12,165 nucleotides of DNA from Acidimicrobiia bacterium (GCA_030618675.1 JAUXCV010000027.1:1-12165); one strand, 5' to 3'. Positions 1 through 7,271 are shown, counted from the first letter of the stretch. Numbers and translations: made by a program. The notes: generated by a model from the sequence alone, not told the origin.

Positions 1-1362
1 GGCGAGCATGCCGTGCACGTCGTCCGGCTTGGTCTCGGGCCGGCCGAGGATCACATCTTTGCCGTCCTTCGCCCATGCTTCAGCGAGATCGGGATCGAAT
101 GCGACCATGCCGACTGCCGCGCCGGGTGAGACGTTGAGACCGAGAGCGATCTGCCGGTTGCCTGCGATCGCTGCTTCCTTCGATTCGGTGTTGAACTGCG
201 GGTGCAGGAAGAAGTCGACATGATCCGGGCTGACGCGCATGAGGGCTTCATCGATGGAGATCATCCCCTCTTCGACCATCTCAACGGCAATACGGACCGC
301 GGCCTGCGCGGTCCTCTTCCCGTCACGAGTCTGGAGGAGCCAGAGTTTGCCCTTCTCGATCGTGAATTCCATGTCCTGCATGTTGCGGTAGTGGGTCTCG
401 AGCTTCGTCGCGAATGCGTCGAACTCCGCATATGCCTCGGGGAGGTCGTCGGCCAGTTCGGCGATCGGCTTGGTGACCCGAATTCCCGCCACGACGTCTT
501 CACCCTGGGCGTTGATCAGGTAGTCCCCCTCGAGACTCGGCTCACCCGTGGTGGCGTTGCGGGACATCGCCACGCCGGTTCCGGATCCCTGACCCATGTT
601 GCCGAACACCATCGCCTGAACGTTGACCGCGGTTCCGAGATCATGAGGGATCCCGTCCGCGTTGCGGTACGCGAACGCACGATCCGAATTCCAGGACTTG
701 AAGACCGCCTCGACGGCCATCATCAGTTGGTCCTTGGGATCCTGGGGAAAGTCCTGCCCCGTCTCGCTCTTGACGATCTCCTTGAAGCGCTCGAGCACGG
801 AGGAGAGTGCCGCGACGTCGAGATCGGAGTCGGTCTCAACGCCGGCATTCTCGCGCGCCTCGCTGAGGACCTTTTCGAACAGGTGATCGTCGACGTCCAT
901 GACGACACTGCCGTACATCTGCACGAGGCGTCGATAGGAGTCATAGACGAAACGCTCGTTACCGAACGACTCGATCATGCCGGGGAGAACCTCGTCGTTG
1001 ATACCGATGTTGAGGACCGTGTCCATCATTCCCGGCATGGAGAACTTCGCGCCGGAACGACAAGAGACGAGCAGCGGTGCGTCGGCAGAACCGAACCGCT
1101 TGCCCAGTCTCGTCTCGGTCGCCGCCAGTGCAGCATCGAGCTGGTCTGTGAGTCCATCCGGGAACCGCCCCTCGTTCGCGAGGTAGGCGTTGCATGCCCG
1201 AGTCGTGATGGTGAATCCCGGAGGTACCGGCACACCGATCCTCGACATGTCGCCCAGGTTGGCTCCCTTGCCCCCGAGCAATCCTCGAACCTGGTCCCAA
1301 TCGTTGTCGAGAGCTGCTTCAGCCTGATCGACCTCATCGAACCGATAGACCCACTTGTTCAT
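1..1362 (-). CDS. ppdK: Pyruvate phosphate dikinase, N-terminal part (cut by window edge)
   Basis: Pyruvate phosphate dikinase interconverts pyruvate, ATP and phosphate with phosphoenolpyruvate, AMP and pyrophosphate in the cytoplasm. The 454 visible residues cover the ATP-grasp nucleotide-binding half. Seen: the opening MNKWVYRFDE, the glycine-rich GGKGANLG at residues 30-37, and RSGAKFSMPGMMDTVLN at about 102-118, all hallmarks of the family. The visible part ends at ETKPDDVHGMLA, just before the expected TSHAA segment with the phosphorylated histidine, so the swivelling His domain and the PEP/pyruvate barrel lie outside the window (family length about 880 residues). The ATG at 1362 has a good GAAGGAG ribosome site about 6 nt upstream. 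It is divergent from the CapA gene across 95 bp. No frameshift is seen. Family assignment is near certain; the physiological direction is not shown by the sequence. Confidence 0.96.
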   Translation of the reverse strand, partial: MNKWVYRFDEVDQAEAALDNDWDQVRGLLGGKGANLGDMSRIGVPVPPGFTITTRACNAYLANEGRFPDGLTDQLDAALAATETRLGKRFGSADAPLLVSCRSGAKFSMPGMMDTVLNIGINDEVLPGMIESFGNERFVYDSYRRLVQMYGSVVMDVDDHLFEKVLSEARENAGVETDSDLDVAALSSVLERFKEIVKSETGQDFPQDPKDQLMMAVEAVFKSWNSDRAFAYRNADGIPHDLGTAVNVQAMVFGNMGQGSGTGVAMSRNATTGEPSLEGDYLINAQGEDVVAGIRVTKPIAELADDLPEAYAEFDAFATKLETHYRNMQDMEFTIEKGKLWLLQTRDGKRTAQAAVRIAVEMVEEGMISIDEALMRVSPDHVDFFLHPQFNTESKEAAIAGNRQIALGLNVSPGAAVGMVAFDPDLAEAWAKDGKDVILGRPETKPDDVHGMLA

Positions 1363-1457
1363 TGTGTGCTCCTTCTCTGCGTCCGCCGAAGACGGCGCGG
1401 TATCTTTCGGCCGCGCGACGCTCATGAACGACCGTTTTTCGATGCCTGAACGGTACC
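1363..1457. promoter_or_regulatory. Divergent intergenic region, ppdK / capA-like
   Basis: This 95-bp gap must carry the promoters of both divergent genes. It holds the ppdK ribosome site and a 6-bp inverted repeat (GCGCGG at 1395-1400, CCGCGC at 1411-1416, 10-nt loop) that could be an operator or a hairpin. I could not place convincing -35/-10 boxes. None of the short direct repeats found in other gaps occur here. Confidence 0.4.
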
Positions 1458-2609
1458 GTGGTCTCGATGCATTGGATTCGGTTCCTTCGCGCGATCAGCT
1501 GGGCGTCGTTGGCGCTGCTTCTCGGTGCTTGCGCGGTGGGCGCTTCGGCATCACCAGCGCCTCCGACGACCTTCACTCCGATGACCGCCCTCGCAACGAC
1601 GACCACTGAAGCTACCCCGTCACCGTCGACCACCGAGGCCACGGTCCCGGAACCGGTCACGACGACCTCTACGACGGCAGTTCCGGCTCCTGATCCCAGA
1701 GGGCGTCTGGTCGTCAGTGGGACCGGAGATGTGAACCTGGATCCGGCTTTCGTGTGGTCGTTCCCTTCAACCGGTTACGAGTACGCCTGGTCCGGGCTTG
1801 GCGGTCTGTTCAATGGGGATGATCTCACGGTGGTGAATCTGGAGTGTTCGGCGTCGTATCTCGGTACGCCGTGGGATAAGCCGTGGACGTTCCGTTGTGA
1901 TCCCGAAGCGCTTCCGTCGATGGCGGCGGCTGGTGTGGACGTTGCGAATCTGGCAAACAACCATGCCATGGATTACGGGTTCGATGCGATGATCGACGCC
2001 CGTCGCAATCTGGAGATGGCCGGTATCGCCCCGGTCGGGGCGGGTGCGGACGCGGCGGAGGCGTATGCGCCGGTGCTTGTTGAGCGGAATGGTTGGACGA
2101 TCGCGATCCTGGGCGGTGGCGGTGTCCACCCCGAGACGGGATCCTGGATCGCGGCCGAGGATCGCCCCGGTATGACCGACGGCGACTCCGCTGAGGCGAT
2201 GACCGCGGCGATCAGAGCGGCCGACGAGATCGCAGACCTCGTCCTGGTGACGATCCACTGGGGCAAGCAGGGCACGACCGAACCCCGCCCGTTCGAGATA
2301 CGACTCGCCGAGGCATTCATCGACGCCGGAGCCGACGGTGTCTTCGGACACCATCAACACGTTCTCCAACCCCTCGGCTGGTACTCGGGCAAGCCCATTG
2401 CGTGGGGCCTCGGGAACTTCGTCTGGCAGGCCGGCTCAACACAGGCCCGTACAACCGCAGTAGCCCAGTTCGTCTTCGAATCCGACGGCCGCATCGGCGC
2501 CTGCCTCGTCCCGGTCTTCATCGAAGCGACCGGACACCCCGTACTCCAACCCGGATACGCAGGACCGTGCGCACCTGAAAGGCTTGATGCCCAGGAAGGG
2601 CCCGAGTGA
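1458..2609 (+). CDS. CapA-family (PGA_cap) metallophosphatase-like lipoprotein
   Basis: This is a CapA/PgsA-type protein with a calcineurin-like metallophosphoesterase fold. Family members act outside the membrane in poly-gamma-glutamate or capsule metabolism, though many have unknown substrates. In the GTG-start numbering (383 aa), residues 5-24 are hydrophobic and end in LLGAC, a plausible lipobox with Cys25 as the lipidated residue. Residues about 28-80 form a Thr/Pro/Ser-rich spacer. The catalytic domain follows, with TGD at 89-91, NLE at 127-129, NNH at 167-169, HWG at 267-269, GHHQH at 297-301 and GLGNF at 317-321, which are the expected metal-binding and fold motifs. The start is uncertain: GTG at 1458 or ATG at 1467, neither with a clear ribosome site. 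No pgsB/pgsC or capsule genes are adjacent, so polyglutamate synthesis is not supported by context. Third codon positions shift from G/T-rich to C-rich near 2130. Confidence 0.88.
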   Translation: MVSMHWIRFLRAISWASLALLLGACAVGASASPAPPTTFTPMTALATTTTEATPSPSTTEATVPEPVTTTSTTAVPAPDPRGRLVVSGTGDVNLDPAFVWSFPSTGYEYAWSGLGGLFNGDDLTVVNLECSASYLGTPWDKPWTFRCDPEALPSMAAAGVDVANLANNHAMDYGFDAMIDARRNLEMAGIAPVGAGADAAEAYAPVLVERNGWTIAILGGGGVHPETGSWIAAEDRPGMTDGDSAEAMTAAIRAADEIADLVLVTIHWGKQGTTEPRPFEIRLAEAFIDAGADGVFGHHQHVLQPLGWYSGKPIAWGLGNFVWQAGSTQARTTAVAQFVFESDGRIGACLVPVFIEATGHPVLQPGYAGPCAPERLDAQEGPE

Positions 2610-2615
2610 TCCGTC

Positions 2616-2694
2616 GTTCATCGTCCATCGTCCGGCGTCGGTTGTCGGTGAAGACACCCCTCTCTCGCTCATAGCTCAAAGCTCATAGCTCCTC
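2616..2694. repeat. Two degenerate heptamer arrays downstream of capA-like gene
   Basis: Almost the whole gap after the TGA (2607-2609) is period-7 sequence. The first array (2616-2650) reads GTTCATC, GTCCATC, GTCCGGC, GTCGGTT, GTCGGTG. The second (2667-2694) reads GCTCATA, GCTCAAA, GCTCATA, GCTCCTC. These are non-coding direct repeats of the same style as the arrays at 7229-7316, 7893-7944 and 11739-11896, but with different unit sequences. The stop codon is followed by TCC, as at two of the other array-bearing genes. Function is unknown. Confidence 0.75.
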
Positions 2695-2716
2695 TCCTGA
2701 CGAACACGGCTGCCGC

Positions 2717-2755
2717 TTGAAACATGCCCGGACTGGTACATCTACAATCAGCCCA
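2717..2755 (+). promoter_or_regulatory. Putative parA promoter, probably leaderless start
   Basis: TACAAT at 2743-2748 fits a -10 box (TAnnnT). TTGAAA at 2717-2722 is a possible -35, though the 20-nt spacing is long. Transcription would start 6-7 nt after the -10, on the ATG at 2755. No ribosome site precedes that ATG, so a leaderless mRNA is likely. Such mRNAs are common in Actinomycetota. No mapped transcript supports this here. Confidence 0.45.
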
Positions 2756-3510
2756 TGGGCGCGGTCATCGCTGTTGCGAATCAGAAGGGCGGAGTGGCCA
2801 AGACCACCACCGTGCACACGCTCGCGGCGGCGCTCGTCGAGCAGGGCAACCGCGTTCTCATGGTCGACCTCGACCCGCAAGCGTGCCTCACCTATGAAAA
2901 CGGCATCAACCCGGACGATCTCGAAGCGACCGTGCACGATTTGATGCTGGGCCGGGTCAAGATCGCAGACATCGTCATCGACGCGAACGGTATCGCCCTG
3001 GTCCCTTCGTCCATCGACCTTGCCGGTTCGGAGATCCATCTGCTCACGAAGACCGGCAGAGAGTTCGTCCTCGGCCGCGCCCTCAAACCGGTGATCAGCG
3101 ATTACGACTACACCTTCATCGACTGCGCTCCCTCCTTGGGAATCCTCACCCTCAACGGTCTCACCGCTGCATCGCACGTCCTCATCCCGTTCCAAGCCGA
3201 GACGCTCTCACACCGGGCCGTCGGCCAACTCCTCGAAACCATCGAAGATGTCAAGGCCTACACGAACGAGGACCTTGAAGTGCTTGGTGCTGTGGCAACG
3301 ATGTTCGACGCTAGGACCAACCTCGGGAAACGAACGCTCGTCGAGGTTTCCGAGACGCACGACATCGAAGTGCTCCCACCGCCGATTCCCCGCTCCGTCA
3401 AAGTCGCTGAAGCACCCGAGCGAGGACGGTCAGTGCTGACCCACGCGCGTCGCTCCAAGAGCGCCGAGGCATACCGACAACTCGCCGAAGAGATCGTGAG
3501 ACGGACATGA
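2755..3510 (+). CDS. ParA/Soj-like Walker-type ATPase, orphan
   Basis: This 251-residue cytoplasmic ATPase belongs to the ParA/MinD group, whose nucleotide-dependent dimers position chromosomes, plasmids or protein complexes. Seen: the deviant Walker A KGGVAKTT at 11-18 with the signature Lys11 and Lys16, the Walker A' aspartate in DLDPQ at 38-42, Walker B FIDCAPSLG at 121-129, and the C-terminal PRSVKVAEAPERGRSV region (212-227) typical of Soj-like proteins. The length is normal for short Soj-type ParAs, which lack an N-terminal DNA-binding domain. The gene overlaps the next one by ATGA, so the two are translationally coupled. No parB, parS-like repeat or gidA/trmE-like neighbour is present, so this is unlikely to be the chromosomal parAB locus. 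It may position some other cargo, and its downstream zinc-ribbon protein is a candidate partner. Confidence 0.92.
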   Translation: MGAVIAVANQKGGVAKTTTVHTLAAALVEQGNRVLMVDLDPQACLTYENGINPDDLEATVHDLMLGRVKIADIVIDANGIALVPSSIDLAGSEIHLLTKTGREFVLGRALKPVISDYDYTFIDCAPSLGILTLNGLTAASHVLIPFQAETLSHRAVGQLLETIEDVKAYTNEDLEVLGAVATMFDARTNLGKRTLVEVSETHDIEVLPPPIPRSVKVAEAPERGRSVLTHARRSKSAEAYRQLAEEIVRRT

Positions 3511-3833
3511 CCGAACGTTCCGACCCGCAAGGCAAGAGGGCTCTTTTCGAGACGCCACCGACCCAACTCGACGATCCGCTCGAAGATGACGTGCTCCGGG
3601 AACCGGAGAAGCGGGAAGGCCAGGCAGCGCTCTTCTCCACCGGCGAGCACCAACACGGCACCGGCGTCATCGAGTGTTCGTTCTGTGGAACGAAGACCCG
3701 AGCGTCGCATCTCGACATCACAGTCCGGATCGCGATGATCTCGATGTGGATTCCCGGCAAGCACTACAGCCGCTGGATGCAATGCCCGAATTGCCAGCGT
3801 CGTTCGTGGTGCCGCGTCGACTGGCTCGGGTAG
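3507..3833 (+). CDS. Small zinc-ribbon-like protein coupled to parA
   Basis: I do not recognise this 108-residue protein beyond its domain layout. Residues 1-50 are charged, low in complexity and probably disordered, with two short ALF motifs (RALFE at 11-15, AALFS at 40-44). Residues 55-108 carry two CxxC pairs, CSFC at 57-60 and CPNC at 93-96, spaced as a zinc ribbon, with an aromatic/basic tail (RRSWCRVDWLG). There is no signal peptide or membrane segment. The ATG overlaps the TGA of the ParA-like gene (ATGA at 3507-3510), so the two are almost certainly co-translated and may work together. A role as adaptor or nucleic-acid-binding partner of the ATPase is inference only. Confidence 0.75.
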   Translation: MTERSDPQGKRALFETPPTQLDDPLEDDVLREPEKREGQAALFSTGEHQHGTGVIECSFCGTKTRASHLDITVRIAMISMWIPGKHYSRWMQCPNCQRRSWCRVDWLG

Positions 3834-3898
3834 AACCCTGTTCTGTGGGCCGGTGGAGCACTCATAGACGGCTACGAACCCAGACACTCCACGAGCGC
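3834..3898. other. Convergent gap with weak inverted repeat
   Basis: The 65 bp between the converging zinc-ribbon and thioesterase genes contain GTGGAG (3853-3858) and its complement CTCCAC (3887-3892) across a 28-nt loop. The pairing is too loose to call a terminator. No heptamer repeats are present, unlike the other sizeable gaps at gene 3' ends. Confidence 0.3.
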
Positions 3899-4270
3899 TT
3901 AGCCCCCGAGGAACCGCTCCCGATCGACCACGAATCTGATGTGGTCCCCGCTCGCCACCGATCGGTCCCCTTCACGAACCGTCAGCCGGAACGACACGCT
4001 TCGGCCGTCGATTCCCACGACTTCTGCGGTTGCGGCGATAGCGACGCCGACGGCTGATGCCGCCAGGTGATCGACGGCGATTCGGGTTCCCACAGACGTA
4101 GCACCTTCATCGAGACTGCCGGCGAGTGCCGCGACCGCTGCCTGTTCCATCAGCGCGACGATGCGCGGCGTGCCGAGAACGGGAACATCCCCGCTCCCGA
4201 GGGCTATTGCCGTGTCGGCATCGCCGACCACGAGACGGACTGTTGCGGTTGTGCCGACTTCGATCTGCAT
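3899..4270 (-). CDS. Hotdog-fold thioesterase, FlK (fluoroacetyl-CoA thioesterase)-like
   Basis: This small cytoplasmic hotdog protein resembles the FlK family of acyl-CoA thioesterases, which hydrolyse short acyl-CoA esters. With the ATG at 4270 it is 123 residues long, normal for the family. The core GTPRIVALMEQAAVAAL carries the Thr and Glu that in FlK belong to the catalytic set. VGTRIAVDHLAAS carries the matching His and the conserved LAAS/VG turn, and the strands after it (VEVVGIDGRSVSF-type) fit the fold. GTG at 4276 and TTG at 4279 are alternative starts in the same frame; none has a good ribosome site. It is divergent from the crotonase-like gene across about 59 bp, which hints at shared control. 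Actual fluoroacetate resistance is not implied, since most members act on other acyl-CoAs. Confidence 0.8.
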   Translation of the reverse strand: MQIEVGTTATVRLVVGDADTAIALGSGDVPVLGTPRIVALMEQAAVAALAGSLDEGATSVGTRIAVDHLAASAVGVAIAATAEVVGIDGRSVSFRLTVREGDRSVASGDHIRFVVDRERFLGG

Positions 4271-4329
4271 ATGCACCAAACTGTACCCGGTCGCGCAGTG
4301 ACCTTATCGACGAGAGGATTGTGTGCCGG

Positions 4330-4986
4330 ATGATCATGCTCGAGAAACGCGAGTCGGTATTCATCGCGACACTTGATCGGGGCGAGAACGTGATCGATCC
4401 GCCCTTCGTCGAACGGTTCGGCGCCGTGCTCGACGAGATCGAAGCCGCGTCCGGTCCTCGCACACTCGTTACCACCGGGTCCGGCCGCTTCTTCTCGACC
4501 GGTCTCTCTCTCCGCTACGTGGAGACCCTCGATGCTGATGCCCTGCAGATGTTTCTCACAACGGTCGACCACCTTCTTGCCCGTCTTGTCTCTGCTCCGT
4601 TCGTCACCGTCGCTGCGATCAACGGACACTGCATCGCGACCGGGGCGTTGCTTGCACTCGCTCACGACTACCGCGTCATGCGTGCCGACCGCGGCTTCTT
4701 CGCACTGCCATCGGTCGACGTCGGCATCCCGTTCACTCACGGAATGACGGCATTGATCTCCCGGAAGGTGCCGCCACCCTGGTCCGATGATCTCGCCATC
4801 TCCGGTGACCGTTTCGGGGGGCGAGAGGCTTCGAGTCGCCACGTCGTGCATCGGGCCGTGCCGGAGGATGCTGTGGTTCCTATGGCCGTCGAGATCGCCG
4901 TGCGCCACTCGGGGAAGGATGCAGAGACGCTCGGCACGATCAAGCAGCGCCTCTACCACGACGTACTCACCGCCCTGCAGTCATGA
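4330..4986 (+). CDS. Crotonase-fold protein (enoyl-CoA hydratase/isomerase family)
   Basis: This is a 218-residue cytoplasmic crotonase-superfamily protein. The line of motifs resembles the short delta3,delta2-enoyl-CoA isomerases of the plant ECI type. Seen: the oxyanion-hole segment GRFFSTGLSL (52-61), the second oxyanion loop INGHCIATGALLALAHDYRVM (split across 97-117) and LPSVDVGIP (126-134). At that last site hydratases and isomerases normally carry a catalytic Glu, and here it is Ser128. The GGTQRL-type Glu of hydratases is also absent. The chemistry may therefore differ from a normal hydratase. The ATG at 4330 was chosen because GAGAGGA (4312-4318) lies about 11 nt upstream; GTG 4321 sits too close to that site and ATG 4336 is possible. 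The stop overlaps the next start (ATGA at 4983-4986), so the hydrolase gene is translationally coupled. Confidence 0.85.
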   Translation: MIMLEKRESVFIATLDRGENVIDPPFVERFGAVLDEIEAASGPRTLVTTGSGRFFSTGLSLRYVETLDADALQMFLTTVDHLLARLVSAPFVTVAAINGHCIATGALLALAHDYRVMRADRGFFALPSVDVGIPFTHGMTALISRKVPPPWSDDLAISGDRFGGREASSRHVVHRAVPEDAVVPMAVEIAVRHSGKDAETLGTIKQRLYHDVLTALQS

Positions 4987-5948
4987 TGCACCCTATCGAC
5001 CGACTCGGCAGCACCATCGTGAGCCGTGGACCGGATCGGCTCCGTTTCTTCACAGACGGTTGGGGGGATCTATCGGCCATCGACGCTGCCGACATACCAT
5101 CTGAGCCCCCCCGGCCCATCGGAATCGAATGGGTCTCCAACGCTGTCGACGACGGGATCACGACCTCGGTCGGTGTCTTCGAAAGCCCCGTTGCGACACT
5201 CCCCGATCATGCTCGGCACGGAGCCGTGACGCGCGTCCTGCCTGTGGACGGAACTGATCGCATGGTGGTGCTGATGGCCGCATGGAATGAACACGACTCT
5301 CGCGCGAGATTCGGGATCGCCCGACGGCTCGCACGGCGGGGCATCGGCTCACTCGTCCTCGAAAACCCGTACTACGGGATCCGACGCCCGAACGACCACG
5401 ACGGTCAACCGATTCGGACGGTCGCCGACTTCTTCCGAATGGGGATCGGAGCCGTGACCGAGGGGCGTGGACTCCTCGCCGCCGTTCGGGAAGAGGGTTT
5501 CGTTCCCGGCGTCGCCGGGTACTCCATGGGCGGGAACGTCGCCGCACTCGTCAGTTCGACCATGCCGTTCCCCGTTGCGACGGCACCACTTGCCGCCTCG
5601 TACTCCCCGGCGCCCGTGTATCTCGACGGTGCCTTGCGCGGAGGCATCGACTGGACCGCCCTCGGAGGTGAGTCATCGGCCGAAGTCAGACTCCGCGAAG
5701 CACTTCTCAAGGCGTCGGTCCTCGACCGTCCGGCACCCGACCATGCTCGTCACGCGGTGCTGGTCTCGGCCCGTTCCGATGGATACGTCCCCCCGACGGC
5801 GACGCGGGCGCTCCACGCACATTGGCCCGGATCCGAACTGCGGTGGGTCGGCGCCGGACACGCCACACTGCTCTGGCTACACAAGAGCGCCCTCGCAACG
5901 GCGATCGAGGATTCGTTCCTTCGATTGATGCGAGAGCCTGCCCGGTAG
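4983..5948 (+). CDS. Alpha/beta hydrolase, ABHD18-like
   Basis: This 321-residue predicted serine hydrolase has the ABHD18/DUF2048 look. Seen: LENPYYGIRRP at 126-136, the family signature; the nucleophile elbow GYSMGG at 179-184 with Ser181; a candidate acid Asp266 in SARSDGYVP; and His293 in GAGHATLLW. The triad order Ser-Asp-His and spacing are as expected. There is no signal peptide, so it should be cytoplasmic or loosely membrane-associated. It overlaps the crotonase-like gene by 4 nt and is followed 29 bp later by the antiporter gene, so an operon is likely. ABHD18-type enzymes are thought to act on acyl esters or lipids; the bacterial substrate is unknown to me. A role together with the crotonase and thioesterase in acyl-compound metabolism is inferred from position only. 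Confidence 0.85.
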   Translation: MMHPIDRLGSTIVSRGPDRLRFFTDGWGDLSAIDAADIPSEPPRPIGIEWVSNAVDDGITTSVGVFESPVATLPDHARHGAVTRVLPVDGTDRMVVLMAAWNEHDSRARFGIARRLARRGIGSLVLENPYYGIRRPNDHDGQPIRTVADFFRMGIGAVTEGRGLLAAVREEGFVPGVAGYSMGGNVAALVSSTMPFPVATAPLAASYSPAPVYLDGALRGGIDWTALGGESSAEVRLREALLKASVLDRPAPDHARHAVLVSARSDGYVPPTATRALHAHWPGSELRWVGAGHATLLWLHKSALATAIEDSFLRLMREPAR

Positions 5949-5977
5949 GGTGAGGATCCACCGCTGAGGAGAACAAC

Positions 5978-7207
5978 GTGGGAGTCGGGTTCGTCGTCTA
6001 TGTCACCGCGGCGCTCTTCCTCTACGCCCTGGTTTCCAAGCGACTGGCGTCCTCACCGATCTCCGGCCCGATCGTGTTCGTCACGCTCGGCCTGGTTGGA
6101 TACGCATCAGGGATCCTCTCGCCGATCGCCGTGGTCGAATCGCCGATCGCCACATTGCTCGAGTTCACCCTGGCGCTCTTGCTCTTCACCGACGCCTCCA
6201 AACTCCACCTCCGGTCGTGGGAAGCCGACATGGCGCTCCCAACGAGGCTGCTTGGCATCGGAATGCCGTTGACGATCGCCCTCGGAACGGTCGCCGCCTA
6301 CCTCGTCTTCCCCTCGGTCGGGATCATCGGAGCCGCCATCATCGCAACGATCCTGGCACCGACGGACGCAGCCCTCGGGTTCGCCGTCGTCGCGAACCCG
6401 CGCGTCCCCATCAGAATCCGCGAAGCTCTCGGCATCGAGTCGGGACTCAACGACGGCATCGCCCTCCCGATTCTGCTCTTCCTCATCACACTCGCCGTGG
6501 CCGAGCGGGGAGTCCCCCTGTGGAACTTTTTCATTGAGGGCATCGGTATCGCGGTGCTCGTTGGTCTCGCCGTTGGGATCGGCGCCGCCTTCGCCATCCG
6601 GTTCGCAGTGGAACGATCCTGGATCGAGGGGCAGTGGATACGGATCGGCACGGTCGCTGTGGCCCTTGGCACCTATGTCGTGGCCGACCACCTCGGAGGT
6701 AGCGGTTTCATCGCGGCATACGTCGCGGGGATCGGCTTCGGTCGGATCATCGACCGCTTCGGATCGTCTTCCGTCTACTCCGCTGAACTCGGCGAGGATC
6801 TCGGGACGGTCCTCTCAATGACGTCGTTCCTCATCTTCGGGGCATATCTGCTCGCTCCGAATCTCGCCGCGTTCACCGCAGCGACGGTCTTCTACGCCGT
6901 AATGAGCCTCACCGCGGTGCGCATGATCCCGGTCGCCGTTTCGATGATCGGCACACACCTCGCGGCCCCCACGCTCACCTACCTCGGCTGGTTCGGGCCG
7001 CGCGGTCTCGCATCGATCATCTTCGTCGGTGTCCTCGTCGAGAAGGCCGGCCTCGAGCAATCCAAACTGGTCGTCAGCGCCGTCATCGTGACGGTGACCT
7101 TCAGCGTCCTCCTCCACGGCGTAACGGCCCCGTGGGGTGCCAACAAGTACGCCGCGTGGTACAGCAGACAGTCCGAGGCACCAGCCGAAGACGAATCAGT
7201 CGGATAG
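5978..7207 (+). CDS. Cation:proton antiporter, CPA1/NhaP type
   Basis: This is a 409-residue polytopic inner-membrane exchanger of Na+ and/or K+ for H+. Hydrophobic segments fill the chain from residue 3 to about 385, consistent with 11-13 helices, with a short acidic cytoplasmic tail (392-409). Signature residues: APTDAALG at 127-134 in the unwound core helix and ESGLNDG at 154-160, with the CPA1-type Asn-Asp pair at 158-159. The conserved basic segment FGPRGLASIIF is at 339-349. The Asn-Asp pair, rather than Asp-Asp, suggests electroneutral exchange by family rule. The GTG start at 5978 has GAGGAG (5966-5971) with a 6-nt spacer. There is no C-terminal RCK/TrkA regulatory domain. It is co-directional with the hydrolase gene 29 bp upstream. 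Confidence 0.93.
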   Translation: MGVGFVVYVTAALFLYALVSKRLASSPISGPIVFVTLGLVGYASGILSPIAVVESPIATLLEFTLALLLFTDASKLHLRSWEADMALPTRLLGIGMPLTIALGTVAAYLVFPSVGIIGAAIIATILAPTDAALGFAVVANPRVPIRIREALGIESGLNDGIALPILLFLITLAVAERGVPLWNFFIEGIGIAVLVGLAVGIGAAFAIRFAVERSWIEGQWIRIGTVAVALGTYVVADHLGGSGFIAAYVAGIGFGRIIDRFGSSSVYSAELGEDLGTVLSMTSFLIFGAYLLAPNLAAFTAATVFYAVMSLTAVRMIPVAVSMIGTHLAAPTLTYLGWFGPRGLASIIFVGVLVEKAGLEQSKLVVSAVIVTVTFSVLLHGVTAPWGANKYAAWYSRQSEAPAEDESVG

Positions 7208-7228
7208 GCCGGTCAAGCCGCTGGGAGA

Positions 7229-7260
7229 AGTAGCGGAGTAGCCGAGTACCCGAGTAGAAA
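7229..7260. repeat. Degenerate octamer array, 4 units
   Basis: Four 8-bp units follow the antiporter stop by 21 bp: AGTAGCGG (7229), AGTAGCCG (7237), AGTACCCG (7245) and AGTAGAAA (7253). The complementary unit appears twice at 11881-11896. This is non-coding and of unknown function. It adjoins the heptamer array at 7272-7299 in the same convergent gap. Confidence 0.75.
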
Positions 7261-7271
7261 ACACACTTGTC

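Noticed and set aside
202..1449. Long plus-strand open frame of 415 codons opposite ppdK
   Set aside because: The minus strand encodes a clear PPDK. The plus frame is a GC-bias shadow with no family motifs, rich in His, Arg and Asp.
2755..3510. Chromosomal parAB partition locus or plasmid partition system
   Set aside because: There is no ParB, no parS-like sites and no replication genes nearby; only an orphan ParA is supported.
4126..4329. Upstream extension of the crotonase-like frame
   Set aside because: It would overlap the divergent thioesterase gene. The extension is Arg/Cys-rich non-protein-like sequence, and an SD is suitably placed for 4330.
6107..6691. Minus-strand open frame opposite the antiporter gene
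   Set aside because: The translation is extremely acidic and low in complexity, the usual shadow of hydrophobic codons on the other strand.
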